Positions 1-9,058 of a stretch of 10,339 nucleotides of DNA are shown here, one piece after another. Every line of letters begins with the position of its first letter. Position 1 is the stretch's first letter. The notes beneath the pieces are model-generated. The model was not told the origin of the DNA. It saw only the letters and a program-made list of their open reading frames with translations, and did not search any database. Source of the DNA: an uncultured Clostridia bacterium (GTDB taxonomy: Bacteria > Bacillota > Clostridia > Lachnospirales > CAMVHY01); contig CAMVHY010000027.1 of assembly GCA_947167415.1 (NCBI GenBank), positions 1 through 10,339 of the forward strand. The letters run 5' to 3'. A program made the translations under genes and the position numbers.

Positions 1-2075
1 CATATCGGCCCACTTGACAAAATACTTGTTACCATCGATGGTGACGGTGGCAAACAAAAATAAATGACACTGGCGTTTTTGAAATTATTTTTAACGCAAA
101 AAAAACTTTTGACTATAAATATGAAATTATTGACTACGAAAATAATAAGCATGAAATTTTTGACGCTTATAATTTTGAGCCTGTGCTTTCGGATTTTGAT
201 TTGTATTTATTTGGACAAGGTACGCATTATGAAATTTTTGATAAACTCGGCGCGCATCTTATGAAATTAAAAAATATTTCGGGTGTAAATTTTGCTGTTT
301 GGGCGCCAAATGCAAAACGTGTGAGTGTAATCGGAAATTTTAATAATTGGGACGGGCGCGTAAATCAAATGCGTGAACGTGGAAATTCTGGCATTTGGGA
401 ATTATTTATTCCGGAGTTAAAAAATTTTGAGCTATATAAATTTGAAATTAAAACGCAGGAGAATTTTATTTTAAAAAAAGCGGATCCGTACGGAAATTTT
501 TGTGAGTTAAGACCGAAAACAGCGTCAATTGTTTTTGATATAAATAAATATAAATGGCATGACAAAAAATATTTAGCTGAGAGAGAAAAAAAATTTGATG
601 AAAAAAAATTAAATCAAGCAATAAATATTTATGAAGTTCATCTTGGATCATGGCGAAGAATTGTTGAAGAAGAAAATAGATTTTTAAGCTATAAAGAATT
701 TGCCGAGCAAATAATTAATTATGTAAAAGAAATGAATTATACGCATATAGAATTAATGCCAATTTGCGAACATCCTTTAGATAAATCGTGGGGATATCAA
801 GTTACAGGATATTATGCCCCGACAAGTAGATTTGGAACGCCAGAAGATTTTATGTATTTAATAGATAAATGTCATGAAAATAATATTAGTGTGATATTGG
901 ATTGGGTTCCGGCGCATTTTCCAAAAGATGATCACGGTTTAAAAAAATTTGATGGAAGCTATTTATATGAACATGCTGATCCAAGACAAGGAGAACATCC
1001 TGATTGGGGAACTTTAATTTTTAATTATGGACGCAATGAAGTAAAAAATTTTTTAATCGCAAATGCTTGGTTTTGTATAAAAAAATTTCATGTTGATGGA
1101 TTAAGAGTTGATGGTGTGGCTTCGATGTTATATTTAAATTATAGTAAAGAAAATGGCGAATGGGTTCCAAATAAATTTGGCGGAATAGAAAATCTTGAAG
1201 CAATTGAATTTATGAAGCACATGAATTCGATTATTTTTAAAAAGCATAAAGATATTTTAATGATTGCTGAAGAATCAACAGCCTTTGGAAATGTTTCGCG
1301 CCCAGTTGAAAATAATGGACTTGGATTTAATTTTAAATGGAATATGGGTTGGATGAATGATTTTTTAAGATATATGCAAAAAGATTGTATTTATAGAAAA
1401 TGGCATCACAATGATTTAACTTTTAGTATGATTTATGCTTTTACTGAGAATTTTATTTTATCTTTGTCACATGACGAGGTTACGCACGGAAAAAAAAGTT
1501 TGATAAATAAAATGCCCGGTGATTTGTGGCAAAAATTTGCGAATTTAAGATTAGCGTTTGGATTTATGATTGGACATCCAGGAAAAAAATTATCTTTTAT
1601 GGGAAATGAATTTGCGCAATTTGATGAATGGCGAGAAGATAAAAGTCTTGATTGGCATTTATTAGATTTTGATACGCATAAAAAATTTAGAGATTATATG
1701 CGAGATTTAAATAAATTTTATTTAGAGCACGAAATTTTATATTGGGATGATTTTAGTTATAAAGGATTTGAATGGATTGATTGTGATAATGCTGAGCAAA
1801 GCGTTTTAGTTTTTATGCGTAAGGGAAAAAATTTAAAAGATATAATTATTTTTGTATGTAATTTTACACCAGTTGCTTTATTTGAGCATAGAATTGGTGT
1901 GCCGTTTGAAGGAGTTTATAAAGAAATTTTTAATAGCGATGAAAAAAAATATAATGGTTCGGGAGTTGTAAATAAAAATTTAATTAAGAGCGAAAAAATA
2001 AATTATAACTGGCGAGAAAATAGTATTAAATTAAAAGTTCCGCCGTTGGGATTTTGTGCGCTAAAAATAAATTAA
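1..2075 (+). CDS. glgB: 1,4-alpha-glucan branching enzyme, 5' end outside window, apparent frameshift near position 60
   Basis: GlgB (GH13) cuts an alpha-1,4 glucan chain and re-attaches it as an alpha-1,6 branch in glycogen synthesis. From the GTG at 183 the frame is open for 630 codons. Numbered from there, it shows a CBM48-like module (FAVWAPNAKRVSVIGNFNNWDG, about 37-58, given here without break only in part: FAVWAPNAKRV and GNFNNWDG) and the GH13 motifs DWVPAHFP (240-247), GLRVDGVASMLY with nucleophile Asp310, IAEEST with acid Glu363, and LSHDEV with Asp431. GTG 183 is not the real start. The same frame is open back to 45 and reads as the usual N-terminal domain (INDTGVFEIIF, then FEPVLSDFDLYLF). 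Positions 1-60 continue that domain in another frame (ILVTIDGDGGKQK) before TAA 61-63. One extra A in the A-run 56-60 would join them as GKQKINDTG. It is either a real disruption or a sequence error. The stop overlaps the convergent hydrolase. Confidence 0.95.
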
Positions 2076-3058
2076 AAATATTTTTTGATGAAAGATTGTA
2101 TTTTCTTGAAATATTTTTTTGCGTTGATTTGATATGAAAGGCCGTGACCTGCTTTAGAAATTATTAAAATATCTTTTGGACAGGTTGCACTTTTATAAAG
2201 TTTATAGACCATTTTTGTTGGAACAAATCGATCTTGTGCGCCATGAATAAATAAAACAGGCGTCTTGCATTTTTTTAATTGGTTTATTGCCGACGCTTCA
2301 GAAAGTTTATAGCCAGATTTTGTTTGGCAAATTATATCGGTTAGGTTTAATAAAAATTTTGGCAGATTAAAAATTTTATTATAGTGATAAAAAAATTCGT
2401 CGAGAACAGAAGTATAAGCACAGTCTTCGATTATGCATTTTATATTCGCAGGCAAATTTTCTCCGGATGTCATTAAAACGGCGGCGCCGCCCATTGATAA
2501 TCCGTATAAAATAATTTTTGCTTGCGGATTTTTTTTTATTATAAATTTTATCCATTCGAGAATATCGAGTCTGTCGTGCCAACCCATGCCAATATAATCT
2601 CCGTCGCTTTTTCCATGTCCGCGACAATCAGGTAAAATAATATTAAAGTTTAGTTTATAAAATTCTTTTGCGATGTCTAGCATTTGTAATCCAAATCCGT
2701 TATAGCCATGAATTATTATTATCCAGTTGTTTTTATATAAATTATTTTTTTGTGTGATTAGATTGGCATGTAATTTTAATTTGTCAAAAGAAGAAATAAA
2801 TATGTCTTGATAAGTCATGTTTATTTTTTTTTGTTGAATTTGATTGGCAGAAATTTTTTTTTGCGTAGATATATCTTTTAATAATCTTTTTTCATAGGAA
2901 AAATTAAAAAGGCGGAACAGATCCGTTTTTTTTTTATTTCTCACAAGTGCTAATTTATAAAAATAAATAATTTTTTTTAAAGCTAACCCCAAACTCATTA
3001 AAAATAATATTTGTGAGACAAAAAAAAGTTTTTTGAAAATAAGGCTATTGTGAAACAT
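2072..3058 (-). CDS. membrane-anchored alpha/beta hydrolase
   Basis: A 328-aa serine hydrolase of the alpha/beta fold (Bem46/YqkD-like group by general appearance). The fold is shown by the oxyanion region HGYNGFG (117-123), PDCRGHGKSDG (143-153), the nucleophile elbow GLSMGG with Ser188, GAQDRFVP with Asp276, and AGHGLSY with His305, a complete Ser-Asp-His triad. Residues about 8-37 are hydrophobic (FVSQILFLMSLGLALKK and following) and look like an uncleaved N-terminal anchor. The basic segment RNKKK follows at 40-44, so the catalytic domain is probably on the outer face, although orientation is inferred. A GGAG lies 12 nt upstream of the ATG (complement of 3071-3074), a rather long gap. The gene is convergent with glgB (4-nt overlap) and divergent from the orphan gene at 3345. 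The substrate cannot be told; esterase or peptidase-like activity is possible. Confidence 0.85.
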   Translation of the reverse strand: MFHNSLIFKKLFFVSQILFLMSLGLALKKIIYFYKLALVRNKKKTDLFRLFNFSYEKRLLKDISTQKKISANQIQQKKINMTYQDIFISSFDKLKLHANLITQKNNLYKNNWIIIIHGYNGFGLQMLDIAKEFYKLNFNIILPDCRGHGKSDGDYIGMGWHDRLDILEWIKFIIKKNPQAKIILYGLSMGGAAVLMTSGENLPANIKCIIEDCAYTSVLDEFFYHYNKIFNLPKFLLNLTDIICQTKSGYKLSEASAINQLKKCKTPVLFIHGAQDRFVPTKMVYKLYKSATCPKDILIISKAGHGLSYQINAKKYFKKIQSFIKKYF

Positions 3059-3260
3059 AAAAAAAAATCACTCCATAAAAAACATGTTTAATTATTAATA
3101 CACAGTTTTTATTATGGACGTGATTTTTGATTTTAATCTGAGTATTGGTTTTGAATTTAAATATGTTTGTTTATGTCTGGTGTTCGATAAAAATTTTTAA
3201 AAATGTGGCAAAAGAACGTGTAGATACATTTTTATTTTTGTTTTAATGATAAAAAAAATA
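3059..3260. other. intergenic region between divergent hydrolase and orphan gene
   Basis: No gene is seen. It holds the leader of the minus-strand hydrolase, including the short palindrome AAACATGTTT near 3082-3091. From about 3219 on it is the upstream limit of similarity shared with the segment beginning near 4867. No clear -35/-10 pair for the hydrolase was found. Confidence 0.5.
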
Positions 3261-3288
3261 TTGACAAAAAAAATTTGAGTGTTATAAT
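3261..3288 (+). promoter_or_regulatory. sigma70-type promoter of orphan paralog 1
   Basis: Perfect -35 TTGACA at 3261-3266 and perfect -10 TATAAT at 3283-3288, separated by 16 nt. The start of transcription would be near 3295, giving a leader of about 50 nt. The same arrangement recurs in front of the second copy. Confidence 0.85.
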
Positions 3289-3360
3289 CTGGTGTGATAT
3301 TATTAAAGTAGTTTTATATTTGTTTTTAATGGAGAGTGATTGTTTTGGAGAACAAAATAA
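3274..3360 (+). repeat. promoter/leader direct repeat, copy 1
   Basis: These 87 nt align without gaps to 4920-5006 (offset 1646) with only 4 differences. The block covers the -10 box, the leader, the GGAG ribosome binding site and the first codons. Looser, gapped similarity extends back to about 3219. It is far more conserved than the coding sequences that follow. Confidence 0.9.
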
Positions 3361-4838
3361 AAATTGCGGATATTGTTAAAAAAAACAAAGCAATAAAGAA
3401 TTACTTTTTGCTTGAGGAATATGATAAGAAATTTAAGGAAAATAAAGAAAAATTTTATGATGAAAATAAAGATAAAGAACCTTTAAAAAGTAAAATTGGA
3501 CAGCTAGGATGGTTCTTTCATGAAAGAAGTTATAGCATTGGATATTACCAACCAAAAAATGAGGAAATTAATTTGGCAAAAGAATTGTGTCAAAATATTA
3601 TTGGGATTAATTTTCCAACAGAGCTTTACACAAATAAATCTAATCAAAACCAAGATAACGAGACATTCGATAAAATTGTGCACAGTATATGGTGTCAACT
3701 ACAAAAAGATAATTTGATTCGAAAAAGAACTATGAAAGAAGATAAATCTTTGATAGATCATGAAATTAAAAAGATAATCATAGATTTGCCTTTACCGTCG
3801 TTTGAAACTGAATTTCAAAAAGAGTACAAGACTACAAAACCAAATTTAAAAGAGATAAATTACGGATTACAAAAATATGATAAATACGATTTGAGAGTAA
3901 TATTGGAAGCGGAAGATTTTGTTGGTTATTTGTACCGCAACGAGATGAATGATGTTTTTGATGAGAAATCAGATGATCTAGAATTTGTTTTGAAAAATAG
4001 TATCGCTCTTGATAAATCTAATAGTTTTGGTTTGGATAATATTGAAATTGAAAATGTGTTGTTTAATTATTTAAGAGATGATACGTTAAATAAGTTTGAT
4101 ACAGCTAAACGAATATTAAATTTTTATTACAAGAAGTTAAAACTTGCAAATGATAAATTTGATCCCAGTTTTAGATTTGCATATAGAATATTGAAGTTAT
4201 ATGATAAAAAGCTGGCAGGGACAAATAATCAAAATTATGCTGGTGAATTTGAGCAGCTTTGCGAATGCGCAAAAGGATGTACAAAAGATATTTTGGGAAA
4301 AAATCCCAACATGACTAAGTCGGTAGAAAATATTTTTAATTACGTAAATATGTTTGAGACGCATCGTACGTCAGAATTTAATTCAGATTTAAATTCCATA
4401 CGAGAAGATATCGTGAATATATCGGCTTTTATGAGAGAACATTTATTGATTGATATTGGTTACGATCCAAGTACTTTGCTGATGACTAATAAAACAGACT
4501 CCATATTAGAGACATCAACATTGAACCTTTCTGTTAGCACGAAAGAATGGTGGAAAGAGTTTTTTATTTTCCTTTTTACTCACTTTCTTACGCTATGTGA
4601 TAGTGATTTTAAAATTGAAAAGAGTGCACAACTTAGAAAGCTCGTTATGTTCTTAGAAACAATTAACACAAATGAAATTTCGGAAGATCAAACAAATTAT
4701 CAAAAATATGTTGACAACAATATAAAATATGTTTATGAGGCAACAAATCGCTTTAAAGCTTTTCGGCATCTCCGCACGATTTTGCCTGATAAAATACCAA
4801 AACAAGAAGGTAATCAAAATAATTTATTGTTGGAATAA
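3345..4838 (+). CDS. orphan protein, tandem paralog 1 (function unknown)
   Basis: Not recognised. It encodes about 497 aa, is rich in Lys/Asn/Asp/Glu and probably mostly helical, with no signal peptide or clear transmembrane helix; the one hydrophobic patch is EFFIFLFTHFLTLC near residues 408-421 (numbered from GTG 3336). Blocks shared with the downstream paralog are EPLKSKI (48-54), PSFET.FQ, a D-TL-KFDTA stretch with LNFYY (249-265), DKKL..N...YA, and KIEKSAQLRK (426-435). Two paired cysteines, CECAKGC (309-315), match a Cys-rich spot in the paralog. I chose TTG 3345 because GGAG at 3331-3334 is 10 nt upstream; GTG 3336 in the same frame would sit only 1 nt from it. Transcription is from its own consensus promoter. 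Stop is TAA. A cytoplasmic, lineage-specific role is all that can be inferred. Confidence 0.8.
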   Translation: MENKIKIADIVKKNKAIKNYFLLEEYDKKFKENKEKFYDENKDKEPLKSKIGQLGWFFHERSYSIGYYQPKNEEINLAKELCQNIIGINFPTELYTNKSNQNQDNETFDKIVHSIWCQLQKDNLIRKRTMKEDKSLIDHEIKKIIIDLPLPSFETEFQKEYKTTKPNLKEINYGLQKYDKYDLRVILEAEDFVGYLYRNEMNDVFDEKSDDLEFVLKNSIALDKSNSFGLDNIEIENVLFNYLRDDTLNKFDTAKRILNFYYKKLKLANDKFDPSFRFAYRILKLYDKKLAGTNNQNYAGEFEQLCECAKGCTKDILGKNPNMTKSVENIFNYVNMFETHRTSEFNSDLNSIREDIVNISAFMREHLLIDIGYDPSTLLMTNKTDSILETSTLNLSVSTKEWWKEFFIFLFTHFLTLCDSDFKIEKSAQLRKLVMFLETINTNEISEDQTNYQKYVDNNIKYVYEATNRFKAFRHLRTILPDKIPKQEGNQNNLLLE

Positions 4839-4906
4839 TACGTTTTGAATTAAATAATGTGTATTGTGTATATACATTTTTATTTTTTTTTGATGATAAA
4901 AAAATC

Positions 4907-4934
4907 TTGATAAAAAAATTTTGAGTGTTATAAT
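4907..4934 (+). promoter_or_regulatory. sigma70-type promoter of orphan paralog 2
   Basis: The -35 is TTGATA at 4907-4912 and the -10 is TATAAT at 4929-4934, with a 16-nt spacer, the same geometry as the promoter of copy 1. The single C-to-T change in the -35 box should make it a little weaker. It lies in the 152-nt gap between the two paralogs. Confidence 0.8.
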
Positions 4935-5006
4935 TTGATGTGATATTATTAAAGTAGTTTTATATTTATTTTTAATGGAGAGTGATTGTTTTGGAAAACA
5001 AAATAA
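4920..5006 (+). repeat. promoter/leader direct repeat, copy 2
   Basis: Ungapped match to 3274-3360 with 4 substitutions in 87 nt. After the repeat the coding sequences diverge at once: this copy has a 4-codon insertion (extra Lys/Ile residues) right after ENKIK. Confidence 0.9.
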
Positions 5007-6031
5007 AAAAGAAAATAAAAATTGCTGATTTGATAGACAATAAGAAAAGACATGATGAATGGAGTCAACTTTGCGAAGAACTCAATAATTACTATAAAAA
5101 ATTCACGGAATTCAAATCAGGTTACGAGCACTTGAAAGAACAAGAACCCTTAAAAAGTAAAATTGAAACGCTAAAAAAAGTGTTTAGTTTTGATGAAAAA
5201 AATTATAATGCTCAAAATCCCGGACCCACTGATGAAGAGATTGATTTGGTTAAAGATTTGTGTTTGTCTAAAACGGTAGGGATTGATTATTATAAGAAGC
5301 TAGGAATAAATAAAAATCAAAAACCAATATTTTTTAGTCAAGACAATGAGCCAACGCAAGCAGAAGATTGGAAAAATCTTTTAATGACGATTAAACGCGG
5401 ATTATGGTCGTGTGGGATTTTTGGTAGCAAGACTTACTTAGTGAATGGAAAATATTGTTTCAAGACAAATTTTGATGATAAAGCTATAAAAGAGACAATT
5501 ATAGAATTACCGTCATTTGAAACGTATTTTCAAGGACAAAAAAATATAAAAAAGCCGAAAGAGGTTGATGGTGTTTTTAAGCCTCTTACTTGTAGCATAA
5601 CTGAACTGATTGAGGCAGATGATTTTGTTGATTCTGTGACTAATAAAAAAGAAGAGTTGAAGTTATGTTTCAAAAAACGATATGTTCAATTTGGTAATTA
5701 TTATCATGATGGAGACTGTCCAAGATGCCCTATTGAAATTGAAAGTTCATTGCTGTCGCTTTTACGAGATAATACATTAGAAAAATTTGATACGGCTGAG
5801 GAGTTATTAAATTTTTATTATGATTCAGAACTGAATCGTGATCCTCATTACAATATGCCTTTTAAACCGTATTTTAGTTTTATGTATAGAATAGTGGATT
5901 TATTCGATAAAAAACTTGAAACTGTGAATAGAAAATTTTATGCTCAGAGATGGGAAAAATTGCGTCGGTGCATAGCCAAATGTGCAAAAAAAACTATTCC
6001 GCCATGTTACCCTATAAGACAGCATGTATAA
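4991..6031 (+). CDS. orphan protein, tandem paralog 2, N-terminal part (cut by in-frame TAA)
   Basis: The first two thirds of a second copy of the unknown protein at 3345-4838. Shared blocks appear in the same order: ENKIK, EPLKSKI, PSFET.FQ, LRDNTLEKFDTAEELLNFYY (20 residues), DKKLETVN and a Cys-pair region ending RRCIAKCAKK. As in copy 1 the likely start is TTG 4991, 10 nt after GGAG 4977-4980; GTG 4982 is the alternative. The frame ends at TAA 6029-6031, aligned with a Glu codon (GAA) of copy 1: copy 1 reads SVENIFNYVNMFE where this copy reads HV-stop-EIFRYVDMFE. No frame change occurs, so one G-to-T change would explain the break. It could make a truncated 346-aa protein or be a pseudogene. 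Confidence 0.75.
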   Translation: MENKIKKKIKIADLIDNKKRHDEWSQLCEELNNYYKKFTEFKSGYEHLKEQEPLKSKIETLKKVFSFDEKNYNAQNPGPTDEEIDLVKDLCLSKTVGIDYYKKLGINKNQKPIFFSQDNEPTQAEDWKNLLMTIKRGLWSCGIFGSKTYLVNGKYCFKTNFDDKAIKETIIELPSFETYFQGQKNIKKPKEVDGVFKPLTCSITELIEADDFVDSVTNKKEELKLCFKKRYVQFGNYYHDGDCPRCPIEIESSLLSLLRDNTLEKFDTAEELLNFYYDSELNRDPHYNMPFKPYFSFMYRIVDLFDKKLETVNRKFYAQRWEKLRRCIAKCAKKTIPPCYPIRQHV

Positions 6032-6046
6032 GAAATTTTTCGCTAT

Positions 6047-6586
6047 GTGGATATGTTTGAAAAGCAAGATACAGCAAGTTTTAATTTAACCAATGAAGTA
6101 TTAAAAGATATAAACGTTCATATAAGATCGATATTCTGTTTTATGAAAGAACAAGCATTGATCGATGAGGTAAATAAATACTTTAACGATGATTGTACTT
6201 ATTCTAATACTCTGTTGATCGAACACTATTATTGGATTCTTGATGCTTATGACATTTCTGTTAATGGTTGGGATTGTTTTTGTGAGTTTGTGATTAATTT
6301 TTTTACACATTTTATTGCATTGTGGGATGGAATATTATTTAACGGACGGCTAAAAATTGAAAAGAGCGCGCAACTTAGAAAGTTTGTTAATTTTTTAAGA
6401 GAAACTCAAATAAATCAGGCACCTTCAAATTTAACTTCGAAAGATTTTGGCGTTGATAGCGTAGGTAACGTAAAATTTAGTCGTTATGATCAAACAAGTA
6501 TGTTTCAAGCTTTTTCACATCTCCGAATAAGTTTGCCTGAAATACCACAACAAGAAAACAATCTGCCAAATAACTTATTAGACTAA
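6047..6586 (+). CDS. orphan protein, tandem paralog 2, C-terminal part (after in-frame TAA)
   Basis: Continues exactly the frame of 4991-6031 and matches the last third of copy 1: YVDMFE, a FMKEQALID segment (copy 1 FMREHLLID), the hydrophobic FVINFFTHFIALWDG, LKIEKSAQLRKFV, and a final SHLRISLPEIPQQEN. GTG 6047 could act as a start, but no ribosome binding site precedes it, so separate translation is doubtful. The whole disrupted gene is 4991-6586. Reading was still intact enough to show purifying constraint until recently, because there are no further stops or frameshifts. An IS5-family remnant lies just downstream on the opposite strand. Confidence 0.7.
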   Translation: MDMFEKQDTASFNLTNEVLKDINVHIRSIFCFMKEQALIDEVNKYFNDDCTYSNTLLIEHYYWILDAYDISVNGWDCFCEFVINFFTHFIALWDGILFNGRLKIEKSAQLRKFVNFLRETQINQAPSNLTSKDFGVDSVGNVKFSRYDQTSMFQAFSHLRISLPEIPQQENNLPNNLLD

Positions 6587-6616
6587 TAGTAATTTATCTC
6601 TATTTTGTTTCAAAAA

Positions 6617-7223
6617 TTAGACATTATCAACATGAGAAAAATTTAAAATAATCACAAATACATAAAGATACAACGAACATAATATGGGAGCAATGAGACC
6701 ATCAAAGGTTTTAGGGTAGCTCGCGCTAATAGCACGTCAACGCTTAAAAGCGAGGAAAGTATTCTCGATGATATGTCTAAAGCGATAAAGTTTACGATGA
6801 GACTATTGTCTCTTTTCTTTAGAACCTTAAAACCTTTAAAATCACGTTGTTCAAGTCTGTTGCGTTTTGATTTTATGTTTCGTTTTGCAATATAAGACAA
6901 GATTTCGTTGGTATCATAAGCACGATCTGCGAATAATAATTTTGCATCGAGATTTTTGAGCAAGTTAATAGCTTCTTTACAATCGGCATACTTTTCCTCT
7001 GTAACGATAAATATTACAGGCAAACCGCGCTCATTAACGGCTAAGTGTATTTTTGAATTGAGCCCTCTTTTGTTTTTGATATAGCCTGATTTCCGCCACG
7101 AGTTCCAGCTGCACGCTGATGTGCTTTCACATAATTCAAGTCTGTCATTAGCCATTCATTCAAAGTTCGCATGACCTTTCAATATCTTAAATCTGCATCG
7201 CTTGCATCAAATCCGTAATACAT
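6617..7223 (-). pseudogene. degraded IS5-family transposase
   Basis: DDE transposase debris readable only by joining three frames. Frame A (about 7223-7075) gives NEWLMTDLNYVKAHQ with the first catalytic Asp (codon 7142-7140), then GTRGGNQAISKTK. Frame B (about 7073-6810, inside an open stretch 7155-6652) gives RGLNSKIHLAVNERGLP and LLFADRAYDTNEI with the second Asp. Frame C (about 6805-6617) gives LYRFRHIIENTFLAFKR with the catalytic Glu, then a TGA at 6739-6737 where the family normally has Trp, then RAISASYPKTFDG. A second TGA lies at 7181-7179. Both frame changes have the -1 sense. The N-terminal third of a normal transposase is not found. GC looks higher than in the neighbours, fitting foreign origin. 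Some IS5-family elements use one programmed -1 shift, but two shifts plus stops mean it is dead. Confidence 0.8.
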
Positions 7224-7420
7224 CTTTTCCCTTCGTTTTTATTTTTGCTCCTTTTCTTTATTCCTCTCTATTACATCCTATTTTATAGATTATTTTTTTC
7301 CTTGTCTCGTTGTTTATTTTTTTCATGTAGACACTCTCTAGCAAATATATTTTCTCATAATCCAATTTTAATTTCATAATAATTATTTTTTTTTACATAT
7401 CAAAATTTTATTTTAGACAC
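7224..7420. other. AT-rich spacer without recognisable gene
   Basis: Positioned upstream of the transposase remnant on the minus strand and beyond the terminator of metG. It may contain the decayed 5' part of the insertion sequence, but no conserved transposase residues, inverted terminal repeats or target duplications could be seen by eye. Confidence 0.4.
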
Positions 7421-7449
7421 AAAAAAACGCGGATTATCCCGCGTTTTTT
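7421..7449 (-). terminator. rho-independent terminator after metG (works in both directions)
   Basis: A 6-bp GC-rich stem, ACGCGG/CCGCGT, closes a 6-nt loop (ATTATC). It is flanked by seven A on one side and six T on the other, so either strand gives a hairpin followed by a U-run. It begins 6 nt after the metG stop codon. Confidence 0.85.
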
Positions 7450-7455
7450 ATAACA

Positions 7456-9030
7456 TTATTTTTTTATTTTTCTCAGCTCTTCAAGTTCTTTTTCTATGTC
7501 CATCCTTTTAAACAACAAATCAGATTTTTTGGCTCTAATATTTTTATTACAAACGCCAAATTTATCAAGTGAATCAAAACTTATATAACTTTCATCGAGA
7601 TAAAACTGCTCAAGGATTTTCTTTGGTGTATTTGGCATAAACGGATAAATCAATACACAAGCAATTCTCAAAATCTCAACTAAATCATATAAAAAGCTTG
7701 CCAATTCATTTTTTTTCGTCGCATCTTTAAATAAATTCCATGGTTTAACTTCATCGATATATTTATTTGCAAAACATATTAACTCAAATGCTTTTACCAG
7801 TGCCTCACTTATTTTATATTCATCCATTAAATTCTTATATTTTTCCACGATATCAAAACAAATTTTTTCTATTCGCTCATTTTTTATAAACTCAAAATTT
7901 TTTGTTTCGCCGCCAAAATATTTCTGGATCATTCCATTCGTTCGCGAAACCAAATTTCCTAAGTCATTTACCAAATCAAAGTTTATGCGATTTATCAACG
8001 CGCGATTATTAAAGGTTCCATCCTGACCAAAATTTATTTCACGAATCAAAAAATATCTTATGGCATCCGCGCCATATCTCTCTATTAAAATTTTTGGATC
8101 AACCACATTTCCTTTTGACTTCGACATTTTTTCACCATCGATTATTATCCAGCCATGACTTAAAATTTTTTTTGGCAATTTTATTCCCAACGCCATTAAA
8201 ATTCCTGGCCACACAATACTGTGAAATCTCACAATTTCTTTTCCTACTAAATGCAAATCAGCCGGCCAAAATTTTTCATAATCTAAATTATCTTCGTTCA
8301 TAAATCCAAGCGCAGTTATATAATTTAACAATGCATCAAACCAAACATAAATCACATGCTTTTCATCAAAATCAACTTTTATCCCCCAATCAAAACTGCT
8401 TCGTGAAACACACAAATCTTCTAATCCTGGCTTTAAAAAATTATTAATCATTTCCCTCCGTTTTGAAGCTGGTTCAATAAAATCAGGATTTTCTTTAATA
8501 AACTCCATAATTTGATCTTGATATTTCGATAATCTAAAGAAATAAGCTTCTTCTTGTGTTCTTTCAACTTCTCGCCCACAATCAGGACATTTATTATTAA
8601 TTAAGTCTCTTTCATTAAAAAAAGTTTCGCATGGCGTACAATACCATCCTTCATAATTTGACTTATAAATATCTCCTGAATCATAAAGTCGTCTAAAAAT
8701 TTTTTGTACCGCAGAAACATGTTTTGGATCAGTCGTCCTCATAAAAATATCATAATCTATATTTAATAAATCCCATAAATCTTTTATTTGCATTACAATA
8801 CCGTCTACAAAATCTTGCGGCTGCATATTATTTTTTTTTGCCGACATTTCGATCTTTTGTCCGTGTTCATCCGTTCCAGTTAAAAATTTTACGTTATACC
8901 CACGCATTTTTTTATACCTTACAATAGTATCAGCACCAATCGTTGTATAACAATGTCCCATATGCAAATTACCATTAGAAAAATAAATAGGCGTTGTTAC
9001 ATACAAATTTAAATTTACTTTATTGCTCAT
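7456..9030 (-). CDS. metG: methionyl-tRNA synthetase
   Basis: Class I aminoacyl-tRNA synthetase that charges initiator and elongator tRNA-Met with methionine in the cytoplasm. The 524-aa product has the HIGH signature as HMGH (23-26) in [26 protein letters not shown] (49-61), a zinc knuckle with Cys131, Cys134, Cys148 and Cys151 (CTPC ... CPDC), [11 protein letters not shown] (228-238), and KMSKSKGN (301-308). The anticodon-binding helical domain follows ([12 protein letters not shown], then [15 protein letters not shown]). The protein stops at about 524 residues and lacks the C-terminal Trbp111-like tRNA-binding domain present in the longer (about 640 aa) bacterial enzymes. ATG 9028-9030 is preceded by AGGAGG (complement of 9036-9041) at a 5-nt gap, the best ribosome binding site in the window. 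The tRNA pair lies upstream on the same strand. Confidence 0.97.
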   Translation of the reverse strand: MSNKVNLNLYVTTPIYFSNGNLHMGHCYTTIGADTIVRYKKMRGYNVKFLTGTDEHGQKIEMSAKKNNMQPQDFVDGIVMQIKDLWDLLNIDYDIFMRTTDPKHVSAVQKIFRRLYDSGDIYKSNYEGWYCTPCETFFNERDLINNKCPDCGREVERTQEEAYFFRLSKYQDQIMEFIKENPDFIEPASKRREMINNFLKPGLEDLCVSRSSFDWGIKVDFDEKHVIYVWFDALLNYITALGFMNEDNLDYEKFWPADLHLVGKEIVRFHSIVWPGILMALGIKLPKKILSHGWIIIDGEKMSKSKGNVVDPKILIERYGADAIRYFLIREINFGQDGTFNNRALINRINFDLVNDLGNLVSRTNGMIQKYFGGETKNFEFIKNERIEKICFDIVEKYKNLMDEYKISEALVKAFELICFANKYIDEVKPWNLFKDATKKNELASFLYDLVEILRIACVLIYPFMPNTPKKILEQFYLDESYISFDSLDKFGVCNKNIRAKKSDLLFKRMDIEKELEELRKIKK

Positions 9031-9058
9031 TTTTTCCTCCTAAAAAAATATTTTTTAT

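Noticed and set aside
64..264. Short plus-strand open frame rich in Leu/Ile/Lys
   Set aside because: Lies in another frame over the N-terminal domain of glgB, which explains the sequence.
2379..2627. Arg-rich minus-strand open frame
   Set aside because: Out-of-frame shadow of the hydrolase coding sequence.
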